Assembly: GCA_034770075.1 (NCBI GenBank)
Contig: JAVJAP010000135.1
Span: 62,001-126,000, forward strand
Source of the DNA: Aralia elata
Taxonomy: Eukaryota > Streptophyta > Magnoliopsida > Apiales > Araliaceae
DNA length: 64,000 bases
Reading direction: 5' to 3'
Shown here: one piece after another, positions 45,091 through 56,548 of the stretch
Numbering within the stretch: the first letter of the stretch is position 1
How the letters are laid out: each line of letters opens with the position of its first letter
The notes under the pieces: model-generated
What the model saw: only the letters and a program-made list of their open reading frames with translations
Database searches by the model: none
Told to the model about the DNA's origin: nothing
Translations under genes and position numbers: made by a program

Positions 45091-46232
45091 CCCCGCACAC
45101 ATAGGTCATGACAGTCTGCCCATGGCCTGATAGTCTTTATGGACTAGGCTCCCCTATAGTAGACATTAAGAAAACATCCAAACTATTAGGACTAGACATT
45201 CAGTATGCTTGAAGAGTCATAATGTATGCCCCATAGGTATACCTGCCAAGTGTTTGATGAAATACCATGCCACTTGAGTTAAGTGTCATGGCCCAAGTCT
45301 TAGTACATACCTGACGACCAGAATGCCAAAGCCAATGTTAACCCACTAAGGGGCTAACACTAGGGTACTTTTGAATATTCTTTGAGGAGGGTATAATTTC
45401 TTCAACAACAAAAAAATCCACTTACAGATTATTTCACCAATATATAGTCTCATGTTCTTGTAAAGATATTCTCATTTGATTATCTTTATAAATTTCAAAG
45501 ATAAATAATCTTAATACTATTTTAAAACGGAGATAGTGGTATGTGTTTTGGCATATTTTAAGATATATCACTTGAAATTTAAAAATTTGAAGAAAGGATA
45601 AGTTTGCAACAAATAAAATGTAATTACTAGAAGATGTATAGCAATAAGGAATTACTATTGTTACAAGAACATATGCAAAAAGTTTCTTTAGTTTCTTATA
45701 TGAATAATAAATGAGTCTACACTTATATCTGAGATGCGTGAAAGGGAACTATATGAAACATGCAAAATAATTTATGAAAGACTAAAATGCAGTTTGAACT
45801 CCAAAATTTTGGATTGTTAAGATTTGCACCTTACTATTTAAAACGTATCTAAGTGTATCCTAAAGTTCTTTTTCGCTAACAAAATACACCGTCTGAAGCT
45901 TTAATTAGTCAATTATACCTCAAAGTTCTTTCCGTTAAACAAAATGCACACTCGCTTTTGGATGTAAACTGTAATTTTTTCAGTGAAAAGGAAATTTGGG
46001 GTACATTTAGATACGTTTTAAATATTAGGGTGCAAATCTCAATAGCCCTCTATAATCTTTAAGGTTCAAACAATATTTCAGTCTTTATGAAATAGTCCTC
46101 CCCTAAAGAGGAGGGGAAAAAATAGAGAAGAAGAGAGCTTTACTGAAAGAACTTCTGGTATAAACAAATACAGTATATATACTTTCAAGATGAATTTATA
46201 AAAACAACTAAACCACCGGAACTTCTAATTAG
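45091..46232. other. Unassigned, probably low-copy intergenic sequence
   Basis: The first 300 bases (GTCATGACAGTCTGCCCATG and on) look repeat-like. The rest is AT-rich with no ORF. 46100-46232 would be the 3' UTR of the exon at 46233-46448. Confidence 0.4.
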
Positions 46233-46448
46233 TCAAACATTTCCCAATCTTGAGTAACTTTTGTTGCAGGTTGGAGTTGCAGGTTGTATTATTTTTGGAG
46301 CATTGAGGCTTCCGATTCCAGAATCAAAGGTCTCCCATTCGGTAGTAATTGAAGCGACATTCTTTCCATTCTTTCCACGGCTAGAACTATTAGAAATTCT
46401 TGCCTTCAGATTGTCAAGTGTATCCACAAAACTCTGGACTTGGCGGAC
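46233..46448 (-). CDS. Possible terminal exon of an unidentified host gene
   Basis: Minus strand. A good acceptor (TAACTTCAATTTAG|GTCC) opens a 71-codon frame beginning VRQVQSFVDTLDNLKARISN and ending SYSRLGNV followed by TGA. Residues 1-20 look amphipathic or helical, then a Ser/Gly/Lys-rich linker and a Trp-containing tail (TTEWETFDSGIGS). Composition and codon use resemble a normal plant gene rather than retroelement DNA. I do not recognise the family. No further exons were found upstream within 46450-47235, so it may be a gene fragment or a gene whose other exons lie beyond the LTR insertions. There is no ATG in the exon; the start depends on splicing. Confidence 0.4.
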   Translation of the reverse strand, partial: VRQVQSFVDTLDNLKARISNSSSRGKNGKNVASITTEWETFDSGIGSLNAPKIIQPATPTCNKSYSRLGNV

Positions 46449-47235
46449 CTAAATTGAAGTTAGAGTTAACATCAAGAAAATAAAAGAGAAGAACAAAAGA
46501 TTTATGTGGAATACTATCTGTGTAGAGAACTCTCACACCTCAAAATCCAAATACACCCAAACTGTTTCTCTAAAGGTGACTAAAAACTGTGAAAAAAAAA
46601 AGAATACAAAAATCCTAACTATAGAAACATGTAGATATAGCAGGGCCAAAAACATATTAGCCCAAATAAGATAACAGGTCATCACAAAATATAATTTGAC
46701 TCGGGTCAAAAATTAGATCCCGAACTAGAATTCGAGACACGCATAACAGATCCCATGATGAGACAAGTTCATTACCAAAGAAACCTAAGGTCGGAGGCCA
46801 AAGGTTTTAGCATATCTGATTGTTGAGACGGTTAGTTATCCTATCAATTATTAAAGTGCAAGAAGAAAGATGGCTAAGAAATCTTCAACTAAGTTTGATG
46901 TAAGCCTCATGGCATGAGAAACACATCACTCGGTGCTTTACAAGTAATTATATTGCTTTTCATTTATAATAGTTCAAACCAAGTGTATTAGATATATGCA
47001 GTAGAGGTCCATAAATAAGCTAACCTTATTAAGACATGAGCCGCACAGTTGAGCTCAATTGATGACCTAGAGATTTTTTACTATGGGATATTTGAGGCCT
47101 AATCTATATTACATGGATTTCCCCAGAAATCCGAAAGGACCCTTGTCGACACGACACGACGCAGAATAGTAGCCTATTAGGAAATGAGTCAGTTAATTCA
47201 GGATATTACAGATAGACAACATTACCAGTAATAGT
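46449..47235. other. Unassigned sequence between exon and ORF
   Basis: AT-rich with no clear ORF. It contains a CACGACACGACGC stretch near 47150. May include intron sequence of the exon at 46233-46448. Confidence 0.35.
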
Positions 47236-47396
47236 ATGAGTTACCCAGCTTTACATCAGATAAAAGCTCTAATAGAACAGAAAAAGTACTTCATCAGACA
47301 ATTAGAAAAGGTTAAAAGAGACAGAATAAATTTTAATCATATAACAAGATATACATATAATATAAATCTAGAAGAATACTATAATAACAGAATATT
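47236..47396 (+). CDS. ORF of unknown function, cut by LTR of element I
   Basis: ATG at 47236 opens a frame of 53 codons before the LTR of I starts at 47397: MSYPALHQIKALIEQKKYFI, then a Lys/Arg-rich helix-like part and IRYTYNINLEEYY-like residues. A tiny frame (MSQLIQDITDRQHYQ, stops TAA TAG) ends just upstream, three bases before this ATG. Codon use is very AT-rich. It would continue on the far side of element I, outside the window. Family unknown; chance ORF is possible. Confidence 0.3.
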
Positions 47397-48798
47397 TGTA
47401 ACGACCGGGAATTCTGAAATGTCCTTGTAATTCGAATTTTTGAATATTAATGAATATATCATATTTTATTGATATTATTTTGTGTTGCATGTTTAAAGGT
47501 TGTGTGACAACCTGGATTATGTGAATGCATGAAATTTTACGTGTTATAATTTTGTTTAAGTGAATAATTGATTTTGCGTAGCGTCGCTAAATCACTATTC
47601 ACGGGGCACGTTTCCCGAGGCACAATTTATGCCAAATATTTTTTTGTCTTTTTCGATGTTAATAAATTTCATAAATACGTGTATGCGTACGAATAATTTT
47701 TCCAAGTGTCGAAAACTTTATTTGAGCTGATACGTGATTTTATCCGTATCCGAAATGCATTAAATGGGTGTTCCGAATATTTGGATAAATCCCATAATAA
47801 TTATTTTTACCCATCCCAATATTTATGGTAATACCCATTTTAATTTTGGGTAGAGTTATTTACCAGTTTTGGTACAAAAGTGGGAGTTTTCGGATATATT
47901 TTTGGTATTTTCTGGTATTTAATTTGGCTTATTGCTTCAAGTGGGAACCACCAAACCACTTTCAACCAATCAAATGAGAGCTTGGGGAGAGCATTGCCGG
48001 CAAGCGTTTGAAAATTGGCCACCTTGAGCCTTACACCCATTTCTCCCACTTCTCCTTAATTTCCTCCACTTCTCCAATAATCATTCATGCAACTCTCAAC
48101 TCATTCCATTCCATTCCAAGTTGCTCAGCTGATAGAGAGAGAGAGAGAGAGCTCGCCGGAAAAAGGAGAAGGAGGAAGGAGTCGCCGGAAAAAGAGAAGG
48201 AACTCGCCGGAAAAGAAAGGAGGAAGAAGGAGAAGGCACGGGAGGCGGAACCAATCGAGGAGAACCTTCAAAATCAAGCCTAGCCAAGCTTTTAACCTCT
48301 AGGAAGGATTTACAGAGGTAAACAATCAATCAAATCTACTTCATTTGATTTCTTGTAAAGTTTTTCAAGTTTTTCTTAGTTTTGAGCTCTTAAGCTTGTG
48401 GGTCGGATTTATGGCGATTCTTGGTGTTTTTGTTTGTTGTTATTGTTTGTAAATGTTGTTAAGAGGTTATATAAGCTATTAATAACATCAAAGTGGAACA
48501 AAAATGCAAGAAATCCTTACCTTGGCTTAATGGAGCAAGAACTATGGACTTTGGACATGAACTTGGACATTCGGACTTTTTCGAGGAATGTAAAGCTATG
48601 ATTTTGTGTTTGTTATTTTTATTTGTTGCTATGGTGTTTTAGTTCCATTGGTTACGAAGCTAACCCAGTTGGAATGGAGTAAAAAGGAGTTAAAACGAGT
48701 TCGTAGTAATGATTTTTGTAAAACATGTCAAGAACTTGAAGAACAGAGTATGAACTTTACGCTTTGGCTTAGGATTTGACCATGTTAATGTTAATGGG
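47397..48798 (+). repeat. Element I LTR, part 1
   Basis: Starts TGTAACGACCGGGAATTCTG, a Tekay-like terminus in plus orientation, preceded by ATATT (possible TSD). Includes a GA run (48137-48150) and three TCGCCGG beads at about 48153-48210 in purine-rich DNA. Interrupted at 48798 by element A and resumes at 63309. Confidence 0.7.
48794..48798. repeat. TSD of A, left copy (ATGGG)
   Basis: Identical to 63304-63308. Confidence 0.9.
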
Positions 48799-50139
48799 TG
48801 TGACGCCCCCAAATTCGGGTCTCCAAATACCCGGATCTGGTCATCACGATCCAACACAAACTTCACCTTTAACAACATATGATATCTAAAAGTGCGGAAT
48901 ATAATAAACATAAGTTGTTCATTTAAGGTGTTACTAGTCCCAGAATACAATTAACCTTAATCAAGTACATCAACCCATACCCTAAGTAACTATTAGGGTT
49001 TAAATTACATGAACGGTAATTAAATTACACATGATTATAAAGTCTGCTACAAGGAATTCTATCATTTCATCTTTTCTTTCCCTTTGTTCTTTCCTGACGT
49101 CTCGGGTTTAGCTGCAATAAAGTCATGATATAGCAAGAATGAGCAAAGAGTTTGCCCAGCAAGTTTAAAGTACAACAATAACGATATATCATGATGAAGG
49201 GATGATAAAAAAAAAAAAAAAAAAAAAAAGGGATTTCAACAATAGAATAAATCAGAAGCAAGAACAATAAATGCTTTTAGAACAATTGATAGTCAAATAG
49301 ACTTTGAACGATAACTTCCAGAGGAGTCAATAGCTGGTTGACCCTCTGGTTACTGGCTACAGAATAACGTACTTGAGGGGATCAGCCTCGCGTACCCTAT
49401 GTATATGCATAACATTTAATTCTGCTATTTGTACCTTATATACGGTACGTGTGGTACTCCCCTATAAATAAAGGGGTGTTCATACAGTCTAAGAATCCTT
49501 ACCATTGATTGGTTCGGATAGCTTTTATAAATTTTCACAAAATTGTCTGACCGAACAAGGGTTCAGACTTAACCATGAATGGTTTATAGATTTCTGAACT
49601 TAAATATACGAATTCGAATGCACGAATGTCAATAAATATACAGATGTGGAATAACTGTGAAAGTGATTAGACCACTTTAAGCATGCTTGGCAATAAAATT
49701 CAAGCTTAAAGAATACTTGCAATAATATATACCTTTTGCATGAATTAAAATACTGCATAAGGTTTAAAAAGTATTGCTCAAGGTAAAAAATTGGGTAAGG
49801 AAGAACTTGCAATAATGTAAGAAGTTTAGGGTTAGGAACTTGCAGAAATCAAAGTTCGGGATAGAGGACTTGCCTGTTTGCTCAGCTACAGATAAATTCT
49901 AGCTTTAATTAATTGATCTCGAGTGACCTATCATTGGATAAAGTCGATTTATCAATTAACAGTTGTGTATTTGACACCTTTCACTATACCTTTTACTCAA
50001 CAGGTAAAATTCACCATCTAAATTTAATTACTAATTAACGTTAGTTAAACATAAATTTATTAATGACCTTTATCTATCTTAAACAGATAATAATTAATCA
50101 TGGTCACTATCATTTGAATACTCAATTTGTTACCTTTAA

Positions 50140-51220
50140 CAATCCTTATAATTTTACACACTTAATTATTATTATTAAATAATAATTAAATATTTAGTAA
50201 CTTTATTTACTATTAATAGATAATAAGTAATTATTTTATTAACTTTATTCATATTTAATAATAATTAAATATTTATTATCTTTATTTATTATTTATTAAT
50301 AAATAATTATTCTATTAACTGTACTCATATTTAATTATTATTATTAAATAATAATTAAATATTTATTATTTATTAAATAAATAATAAATAATTATTCTAT
50401 TAACTGTATTCATATTTAATTATTATTATTAAATAATAATTAAATATTTATTATCTTTATTTATTATTTATTAGATAAATAATAAATAATTATTCTATTC
50501 ACTTTATTCATATTTAATTATTATTATTAAATAATAATTAAATATTTATTATCTTTATTTATTATTTATTAAATAAATAATAAATAATTATTCTATTAAC
50601 TTTATTCATATTTAATTATTATTATTAAATAATAATTAAATATTTATTATCTTTATTTATTATTTATTAAATAAATAATAAATAATTATTCTATTACTGT
50701 ATTCATATTTAATTATTATTATTAAATAATAATTAAATATTTATTATCTTTATTTATTATTTATTAAATAAATAATAAATAATTATTCTATTAACTGTAT
50801 TCATATTTAATTATTATTATTAAATAATAATTAAATATTTATTATCTTTATTTATTATTTAATTAAATAAATAATAAATAATTATTCTATTAACTTTATT
50901 CATATTTAATAATAATTAAATATTTATTATCTTTATTTATTATTTATTAATAAATAATTATTCTATTAACTGTACTCATATTTAATTATTATTATTAAAT
51001 AATAATTAAATATTTATTATTTATTAAATAAATAATAAATAATTATTCTATTAACTGTATTCATATTTAATTATTATTATTAAATAATAATTAAATATTT
51101 ATTATCTTTATTTATTATTTATTAGATAAATAATAAATAATTATTCTATTCACTTTATTCATATTTAATTATCAAATAATAATTAAATATTTATTATTTA
51201 ATTATTTACATTCGTACTCA
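50140..51220. repeat. AT-rich 97-bp tandem array in left LTR of A
   Basis: About eleven units, mostly 97-100 bp (some 84-86), built of ATTTATTATC, TTATTTATTATT and AATAATTATTCTATTAACT phrases, almost pure A+T. Also in the right LTR. Confidence 0.9.
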
Positions 51221-51986
51221 ATTAGTTAAATATTTATTTGTTTAGCGATAAATAATAGATAATTAATTTATCAATTTGGAAAATAACTAATTTATTGCTT
51301 AATACCAACACAACACAAACCAAGCAGTTACCAGAAACCATAAACCCAATACAAGAAGCAAGTTAACCCAGTAGAGAGAAGGTTTCGAACTGGATACCAT
51401 GTTCTGGGTTTTCAAACCAAAGCCATACCCAAAACTAAATCCCAATACCAGTTCTAAGTTCAATAAACCAACACAATCACAATAGTAGATTTGTAAACCC
51501 AAGCACTAAAATTTAATGTCTGATTTTCAATCCAGTGGAAATACAATGACCATGACTCCATACAAAAACTAATTAGTCAACACCAGAATCCAACTGCCTA
51601 ACAATTTATCCTAAATAAGAGGACAAATACTTCTATTGCAGAGGACCAAATAGCCAATTACAGGACAACCATAAGCTCAATACAGAGTTATAAGCCAACA
51701 CCATCGGCATTTACACAGAGCACCAACCATATCCCAATCTAAATAAACCAAACTAAGTACACAAGATGAAATTCATACAAAACCCATTACAAATAATTTT
51801 CACAGGGGTTTAATAAATCCTTGTTGTACCTGGGTGTTGACTGGACTGCTACTCCTCTTCTCCTACCGAAGTATGTGACCAAATTTGACATGTACAGTGG
51901 TTTCCCTCTCCACGATTGCAAACCCTAATTTTTCTAATTTGGAACTCACAACACGGATTCGGCAGCTTGGTTTAGGAGTTTGAGGG

Positions 51987-52000
51987 GTTAATTTATAGAG
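51987..52000 (-). promoter_or_regulatory. A LTR TATA box (left copy)
   Basis: Minus strand CTCTATAAATTAAC. Equivalent at about 62269-62282 in the right, 5' LTR, where it would drive the genomic transcript (inference). Confidence 0.5.
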
Positions 52001-53010
52001 AAGGTTTTCCCCCAATTTATTTGGGCAATACCCCTAACAATTTGGTCAATGACCGTCGGTAGAAGGGGAGTAAACGGACGGTGGTCTCGTCACCCTCGAG
52101 CCGCGTAATCCAGGTGGTCGAATCGCTGATTTCCTGGAACCCTTGGTCCCTTCGATGACCACCTCGGTCGTCGCTTCGTTTTGCTCCGCTGGTCGCCGCT
52201 CGTTTCCCAACCTATGCCGCCGGTCGACGCTCCTCCTTTCCTCAGTCAGTAGACTCGAACTGTTGCCAGGCGATTGACAGCCTCGACTGGGTCCCTTCTT
52301 GCCCTCACGTCACTCGTTCGATTGATCGAAGCCTAGGCTAATGATTTCCCCCTTTTGCTTGGCTGGGTTTGACGTGAAGGTTTGAGGGTGTGAGCTCTGA
52401 TATGGCTAAATCCCCAATTCGATTTCCACCGGCTCTAATAATCCCCAACCCCAATTTATTCGGTCAACCCGTTTCTCATGACCCAACCCGGTGGAGTTTG
52501 GTTTGGGCTTACCTGCTAGTTGGGCCGGCTGGTTTAAATCAAAATGGTGACCCAAGTGGAAAATAATAAGGTTTGGGTTTAATCTAACAAGATGGGAACT
52601 TGGGCCAGTCCAAATAAAATAAGAATAAAATAAAAAGGGATGACCCAAATAAGTTATAAGCCTTATGCCCCTATCATTTTAATTGAATAGTTAATTAAAT
52701 TACTTAGTTAAATATTTGCTTCACCAATAAATTACTATTATTATTATTTTATTTTATTTTATTTTTTTTTTTTCGAATAAAATAAATTTATTTATTAATT
52801 TCCCAAATTTCTGGCAAATCAAACATTAGGGTCGACTCACTAATTTAATAAACTATTAACGAGTCCTTTTTAATGCACAGAAAATTATTGGGCCATGTAT
52901 TAAATAATAGTACCTACACGAATCCAAATAAATTCGTAAAATTAATTATAATGAATATATTTGTTAAAAATAAATTTGATACAATGTTTTCAAATTTTCC
53001 GGACATTACA

Positions 53011-53023
53011 TCCTCTCCCCCTT
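53011..53023 (-). promoter_or_regulatory. A polypurine tract
   Basis: Minus strand AAGGGGGAGAGGA immediately before the 3' LTR start TGTAATGTCC. Confidence 0.85.
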
Positions 53024-53057
53024 ATAAAAATTCCGTCCTCGGAATTTCAACTTAAGG

Positions 53058-54114
53058 TTACGCGAATAACTGGGGGTAATTTGCTCTCATCTTCTCTTCG
53101 AGCTCCCACGTGGCCTCTTCCACCGCGTGATTTCTCCAGAGAACTTTTACCGAGTGAATGATTTTATTTCTCAGTTTCTGCTCCTTCCTATCAAGTATTT
53201 GGACAGGAATCTCCTCGTATGATAAATCCCTTTCGACTTGAATTGGTTCATAGGAAATAACATGTTTGTAATCTGGCTTATACGGACGCAACACTGATAC
53301 GTGGAACACGTTGTGGATGTGCTCAAGTTCAGGAGGTAATGCTACCTCGTACGCCACTTCGCCGATCCGCCTCAAAATTTCGAACGGTCCTATGAACCTA
53401 GGGCTCAATTTACCCTTTTTCCCAAAACGGATCTTCCCTTTCCAGGGAGATACCTTCAGAAACACAAAACTTCCAACTTCAAAGTCTCGTTTCTGGCGAT
53501 GTAAGTCGGCGTACTTCTTTTGGCGATCCTGGGCTGCTACTAACCGTTGTCTTATTACTTTAATAATTTCCACGGTTTGTTGTACCAATTCTGGCCCCAA
53601 CAATCTTCGTTCACCAACTTCATCCCAACACAACGGCGTTCGACACCTTCTCCCATATAGTGCTTCGTACGGTGGCATACCAATACTAGCATGGTAACTA
53701 TTATTGTAAGCGAACTCTACCAGCGGTAAGTGATCGTCCCAGCTGCCACTTAAGTCCATTACCACTGCTCGGAGCATATCCTCTAGAGTCTGAATTGTTC
53801 GTTCACTCTGACCATCAGTCTGGGGATGGTATGCCGTACTCATTCTTAACTGTGTTCCCAGTCTTTCCTGTAGACTTCTCCAGAAATTTGATGTGAAACG
53901 CGGATCTCTGTCAGACACAATAGATACTGGCACTCCATGTCGCGATACTATTTCCTTCACGTAAAGTTTCGCCAGCTGTTCTAATTTGTACCTGATCTTG
54001 ATTGGTAGAAAGTGGGCAGACTTGGTCAATCGATCCACGATCACCCAGATGGCGTCTAGACCCTTTTGCGTTGTTGGAAGTCCCACCACAAAATCCATTG
54101 TGATGTGCTCCCCC
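53058..54114 (-). pseudogene. A integrase core and chromodomain-like C-terminus
   Basis: Frame from about 54114 down to 53058. Integrase motifs in order: MDFVVGLP (first catalytic Asp region), VSDRDPRFTSNFW (second Asp), HPQTDGQSERTIQTLEDMLR (catalytic Glu region), then GPFEILRRIGEVAYE. The C-terminal tail VKVLWRNHAVEEATWELEEK is the degenerate chromodomain of Tekay-clade elements, thought to guide insertion to heterochromatin (established for chromovirus chromodomains). The frame is intact within this part and ends in a stop at 53058, 35 bases before the PPT. It is joined to the preceding segment by a two-base excess in a C run at 54110-54114, so it cannot be read continuously from RNase H as sequenced. 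Confidence 0.93.
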
Positions 54115-54877
54115 ACTTCCATTCGGGAATCTCTAAGGGTTGCAACAATCCGCTCGGCCGTTGGTGCTCAGCCTTGACCCGTTGACAGGTCAAACACCGG
54201 CTAACGAACTCTGCAACTTCCCCTTTCAAATGCGGCCACCAATAATGTTGACGAAGATCTTGATACATCTTGGTGCTTCCTGGATGTACCGAAAACCTTG
54301 TATTATGGGCCTCCTGCAAAATCTCTTCCCGTAAGTCTGGTACGTAGGGTATCCAGATCCTCCCCTCGAATCTCAGCAGTCCTGTGCTGTCAACCTTATA
54401 CTTCGAGGCTTTTCCCTCCGATAACTGTTTCTTAATACCAATACATTCCTCGTCAAATTCTTGAGCCTCCTGTATCCTATCCAGTAGAGTTGGACCTACC
54501 GTCACGGCGAACACCTTTTCGTCCACCTCCATTGGATACCTAACTTCCAGCTCCAGACGTTCGAAGTCTCGTATCAATTTCTCCTGGACTGTCAGCTGCA
54601 TCAATTTCACCTTGCCCTTTCTACTCAAAGCATCAGCCACTACATTTGCCTTGCCCGGATGGTACAGAATTTCACAGTCGTAGTCCTTGATCAATTCTAA
54701 CCATCGGCGTTGCCTCATGTTCAGCTCCTTTTGAGTGAAGATATATTTCAGGCTTTTGTGATCTGTATATATCTCACACTTCTCCCCATATAGGTAGTGC
54801 CTCCAAATCTTCAAGGCGAAAACTACCGCAGCTAACTCCAAGTCGTGAGTCGGGTAACCCTTCTCATAATCTTTCAG
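54115..54877 (-). pseudogene. A RNase H and integrase zinc-binding region
   Basis: The frame begins after a one-base excess at about 54877-54880. RNase H: ELAAVVFALKIWRHYLYG, YTDHKSLKYIFTQ and LELIKDYDCEILYHPGKANV-type ending, then ADALSRK. Integrase HHCC domain: VHPGSTKMYQDLRQHYWWPH and CLTCQRVKAEHQRPSGLLQP. The frame then changes at the C run 54110-54114 and continues in the next segment. Conserved residues are present, so the breaks look recent. Confidence 0.92.
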
Positions 54878-56103
54878 TTTGACGTGATGCGTACGCCACC
54901 ACCTTGCCGTGTTGCATCAGTACACAGCCAAGACCCTTGTGTGATGCATCGCTATACACTACGAACCCCCCAGTGTTGTCCGGTAAGGTCAACACTGGTG
55001 CTTGGCTGAGTCTCTTCTTCAACTCCATGAAACTCTCCTCACACTTCTCCGACCAAACAAACTTGACTGTTTTCCTGGTGAGATTGGTCAACGGCGATGC
55101 TATCTTGGAAAAATCCTGGATGAATCTCCGATAGTATCCCGCTAATCCCAAGAAACTCCGGATCTCCGTCGGCGTCTTCGGCTGTTCCCAGTTGATAACG
55201 GCTTCTACCTTTGCTGGATCCACCGAAACACCATTCCTGTCTATGACATGACCCAGAAATTGTACCCTCTGCAACCAAAACTCACACTTAGAAAACTTTG
55301 CATACAATTTCTCCTTCCTGAGAGCTTCTAAAACGATCCTTAAGTGTTCAGCATGCTCCTCCTCTGTCTCCGAATACACCAAGATGTCATCGATAAATAC
55401 GACTACGAACTTGTCCAAGTACTGCTTGAACACTCTGTTCATCATATCCATAAATGCTGCTGGTGCATTCGTCAATCCAAATGACATTACCAGAAACTCG
55501 AAGTGCCCATAACGAGTCCTGAATGTAGTCTTCGGGATATCTTCCTGCCTTACCTTCAGCTGATGGTAGCCTGTTCTTAAGTCGATCTTTGAAAAGTACT
55601 TCGCTCCCTTGAGTTGATCAAACAGATCGTCAATTCTAGGAAGCGGATACCTATTCTTAATCGTAACTTTGTTCAACTCCCGATAGTCGATACAAAGCCT
55701 CATCGAACCGTCTTTCTTCTTTACAAACAGAACTGGCGCTCCCCACGGGGACACGCTCGGTCTGATATAGCCTTTATCTAACAGTTCCTGTAGTTGCACC
55801 ATCAATTCTTTCATTTCTACCGGTGCCATTCGATACGGCGGCTTCGATATTGGTGCGGTTCCCGGTGCCAAATCGATAACGAACTCGGTTTCCCTGTCCG
55901 GTGGCAGTCCCGGAAGTTCATCGGGAAAGACATCGGTGAAATCTTTCACGACTGGTATTTGATCCATTTCATCCCCGACCTGACGAGTATCGATCACATG
56001 GGCCAAATAACACTCGCAACCTTTCTTCAATAACCTCCTTGTTTGCATCATAGTAAGACAACAAGATTGGCTTGGTGACTTACTGCCGTAAAATACTAAC
56101 CTT
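54878..56103 (-). pseudogene. A reverse transcriptase segment
   Basis: Typical Ty3/gypsy RT. Upstream linker LLKKGCECYLAHVIDT, DVFPDELPGLPPDRE, then the YRMAP-x-E motif, LDKGYIRPSVSPWGAPVLFV, RLCIDYRELNKVTIKN, YPLPRID, FSKIDLRTGYHQ, FEFLVMSFGLTNAPAAF, catalytic FIDDILVYS, FLGHVI, FLGLAGYYRRFI and YSDASHKGLG. All RT boxes are intact over roughly 395 codons. The segment is out of frame with both neighbours because of single-base excesses at about 56101-56103 and 54877-54880. If those are sequence errors the enzyme would be complete. Confidence 0.94.
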
Positions 56104-56548
56104 CGACTTATTAGGAGTCTTCAGGTGTACACACTTTTCCTTACAATCAATAACTGCTCCGTGGGTTGATAGCCAATCCATTCCCAGGATTACGTCGAAC
56201 TCTCCCAGTCGAATTGGTATCAAAATCCACATTGAGCTTAAATCCTCGCAATTCAACACAACAATTCCTATGAATGCAGTCTACGGGGATAACTTCTTTG
56301 TTTGCTACTTCTACGTTCATAGGGGGTTCTAACTTTTCACAAGGTACATTTAACTGACTAGCAAATTCTTCAGAAACAAAAGAACAAGTAGCACCCCGAA
56401 TCAAATAGCACATATGCATTTATATCATTGATTGGGATGATACCTGACACCACGTCCTTGGATTCCATGGCATCCTGCACCGTCATGTTGAACGTGCGGG
56501 CTGTTGGCCTGTTGGCCTGACTGGCTGGTGTCCCCATAGCTCAGCCGG
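56104..56548 (-). pseudogene. A protease region
   Basis: Reading three short frames in turn gives ARTFNMTVQDAMESKDVVSG, INDINAYVLFDSG (catalytic Asp in DSG), GATCSFVSEEFASQLNV and, near the end, LGEFDVILGMDWLSTHGA. These are the expected parts of an aspartic protease of this clade. A one-base excess in a C run at 56394-56397 splits the DSG-A-T active site, and another in an A run at 56222-56225 shifts the frame again. A further break lies between gag and protease at about 56520-56548, so it is uncertain whether gag and pol were ever one frame here. Confidence 0.88.

Larger units (their letters stand above)
48799..53010 (-). repeat. A 3' LTR (left)
   Basis: 4,212 bp. The plus strand runs TGTGACGCCCCC...CCGGACATTACA. 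It contains an A run of 23 at 49207, a roughly 97-bp AT-rich repeat array at about 50140-51220, an ATTTT repeat at about 52745, and a TATA box on the minus strand at about 51989. Confidence 0.95.

Noticed and set aside
48008..48302. Lys/Glu/Arg-rich ORF in LTR I
   Set aside because: Produced by a GA dinucleotide run and purine-rich repeated TCGCCGG segments, open in two frames at once; not a convincing protein.
50140..51220. AT-rich array as replication origin or centromeric satellite
   Set aside because: The array is part of the LTR and present in both LTRs with the same order. No evidence for origin or centromere function.
51299..51502. Hydrophobic 67-residue minus-strand ORF, identical at 61581-61784
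   Set aside because: Lies in both LTRs of A and its identity only reflects LTR duplication; no start context or family support.
53311..53697. Plus-strand ORFs opposite pol of A (also near 54.9, 55.8 and 56.7 kb)
   Set aside because: Antisense shadows of conserved pol and gag coding sequence.
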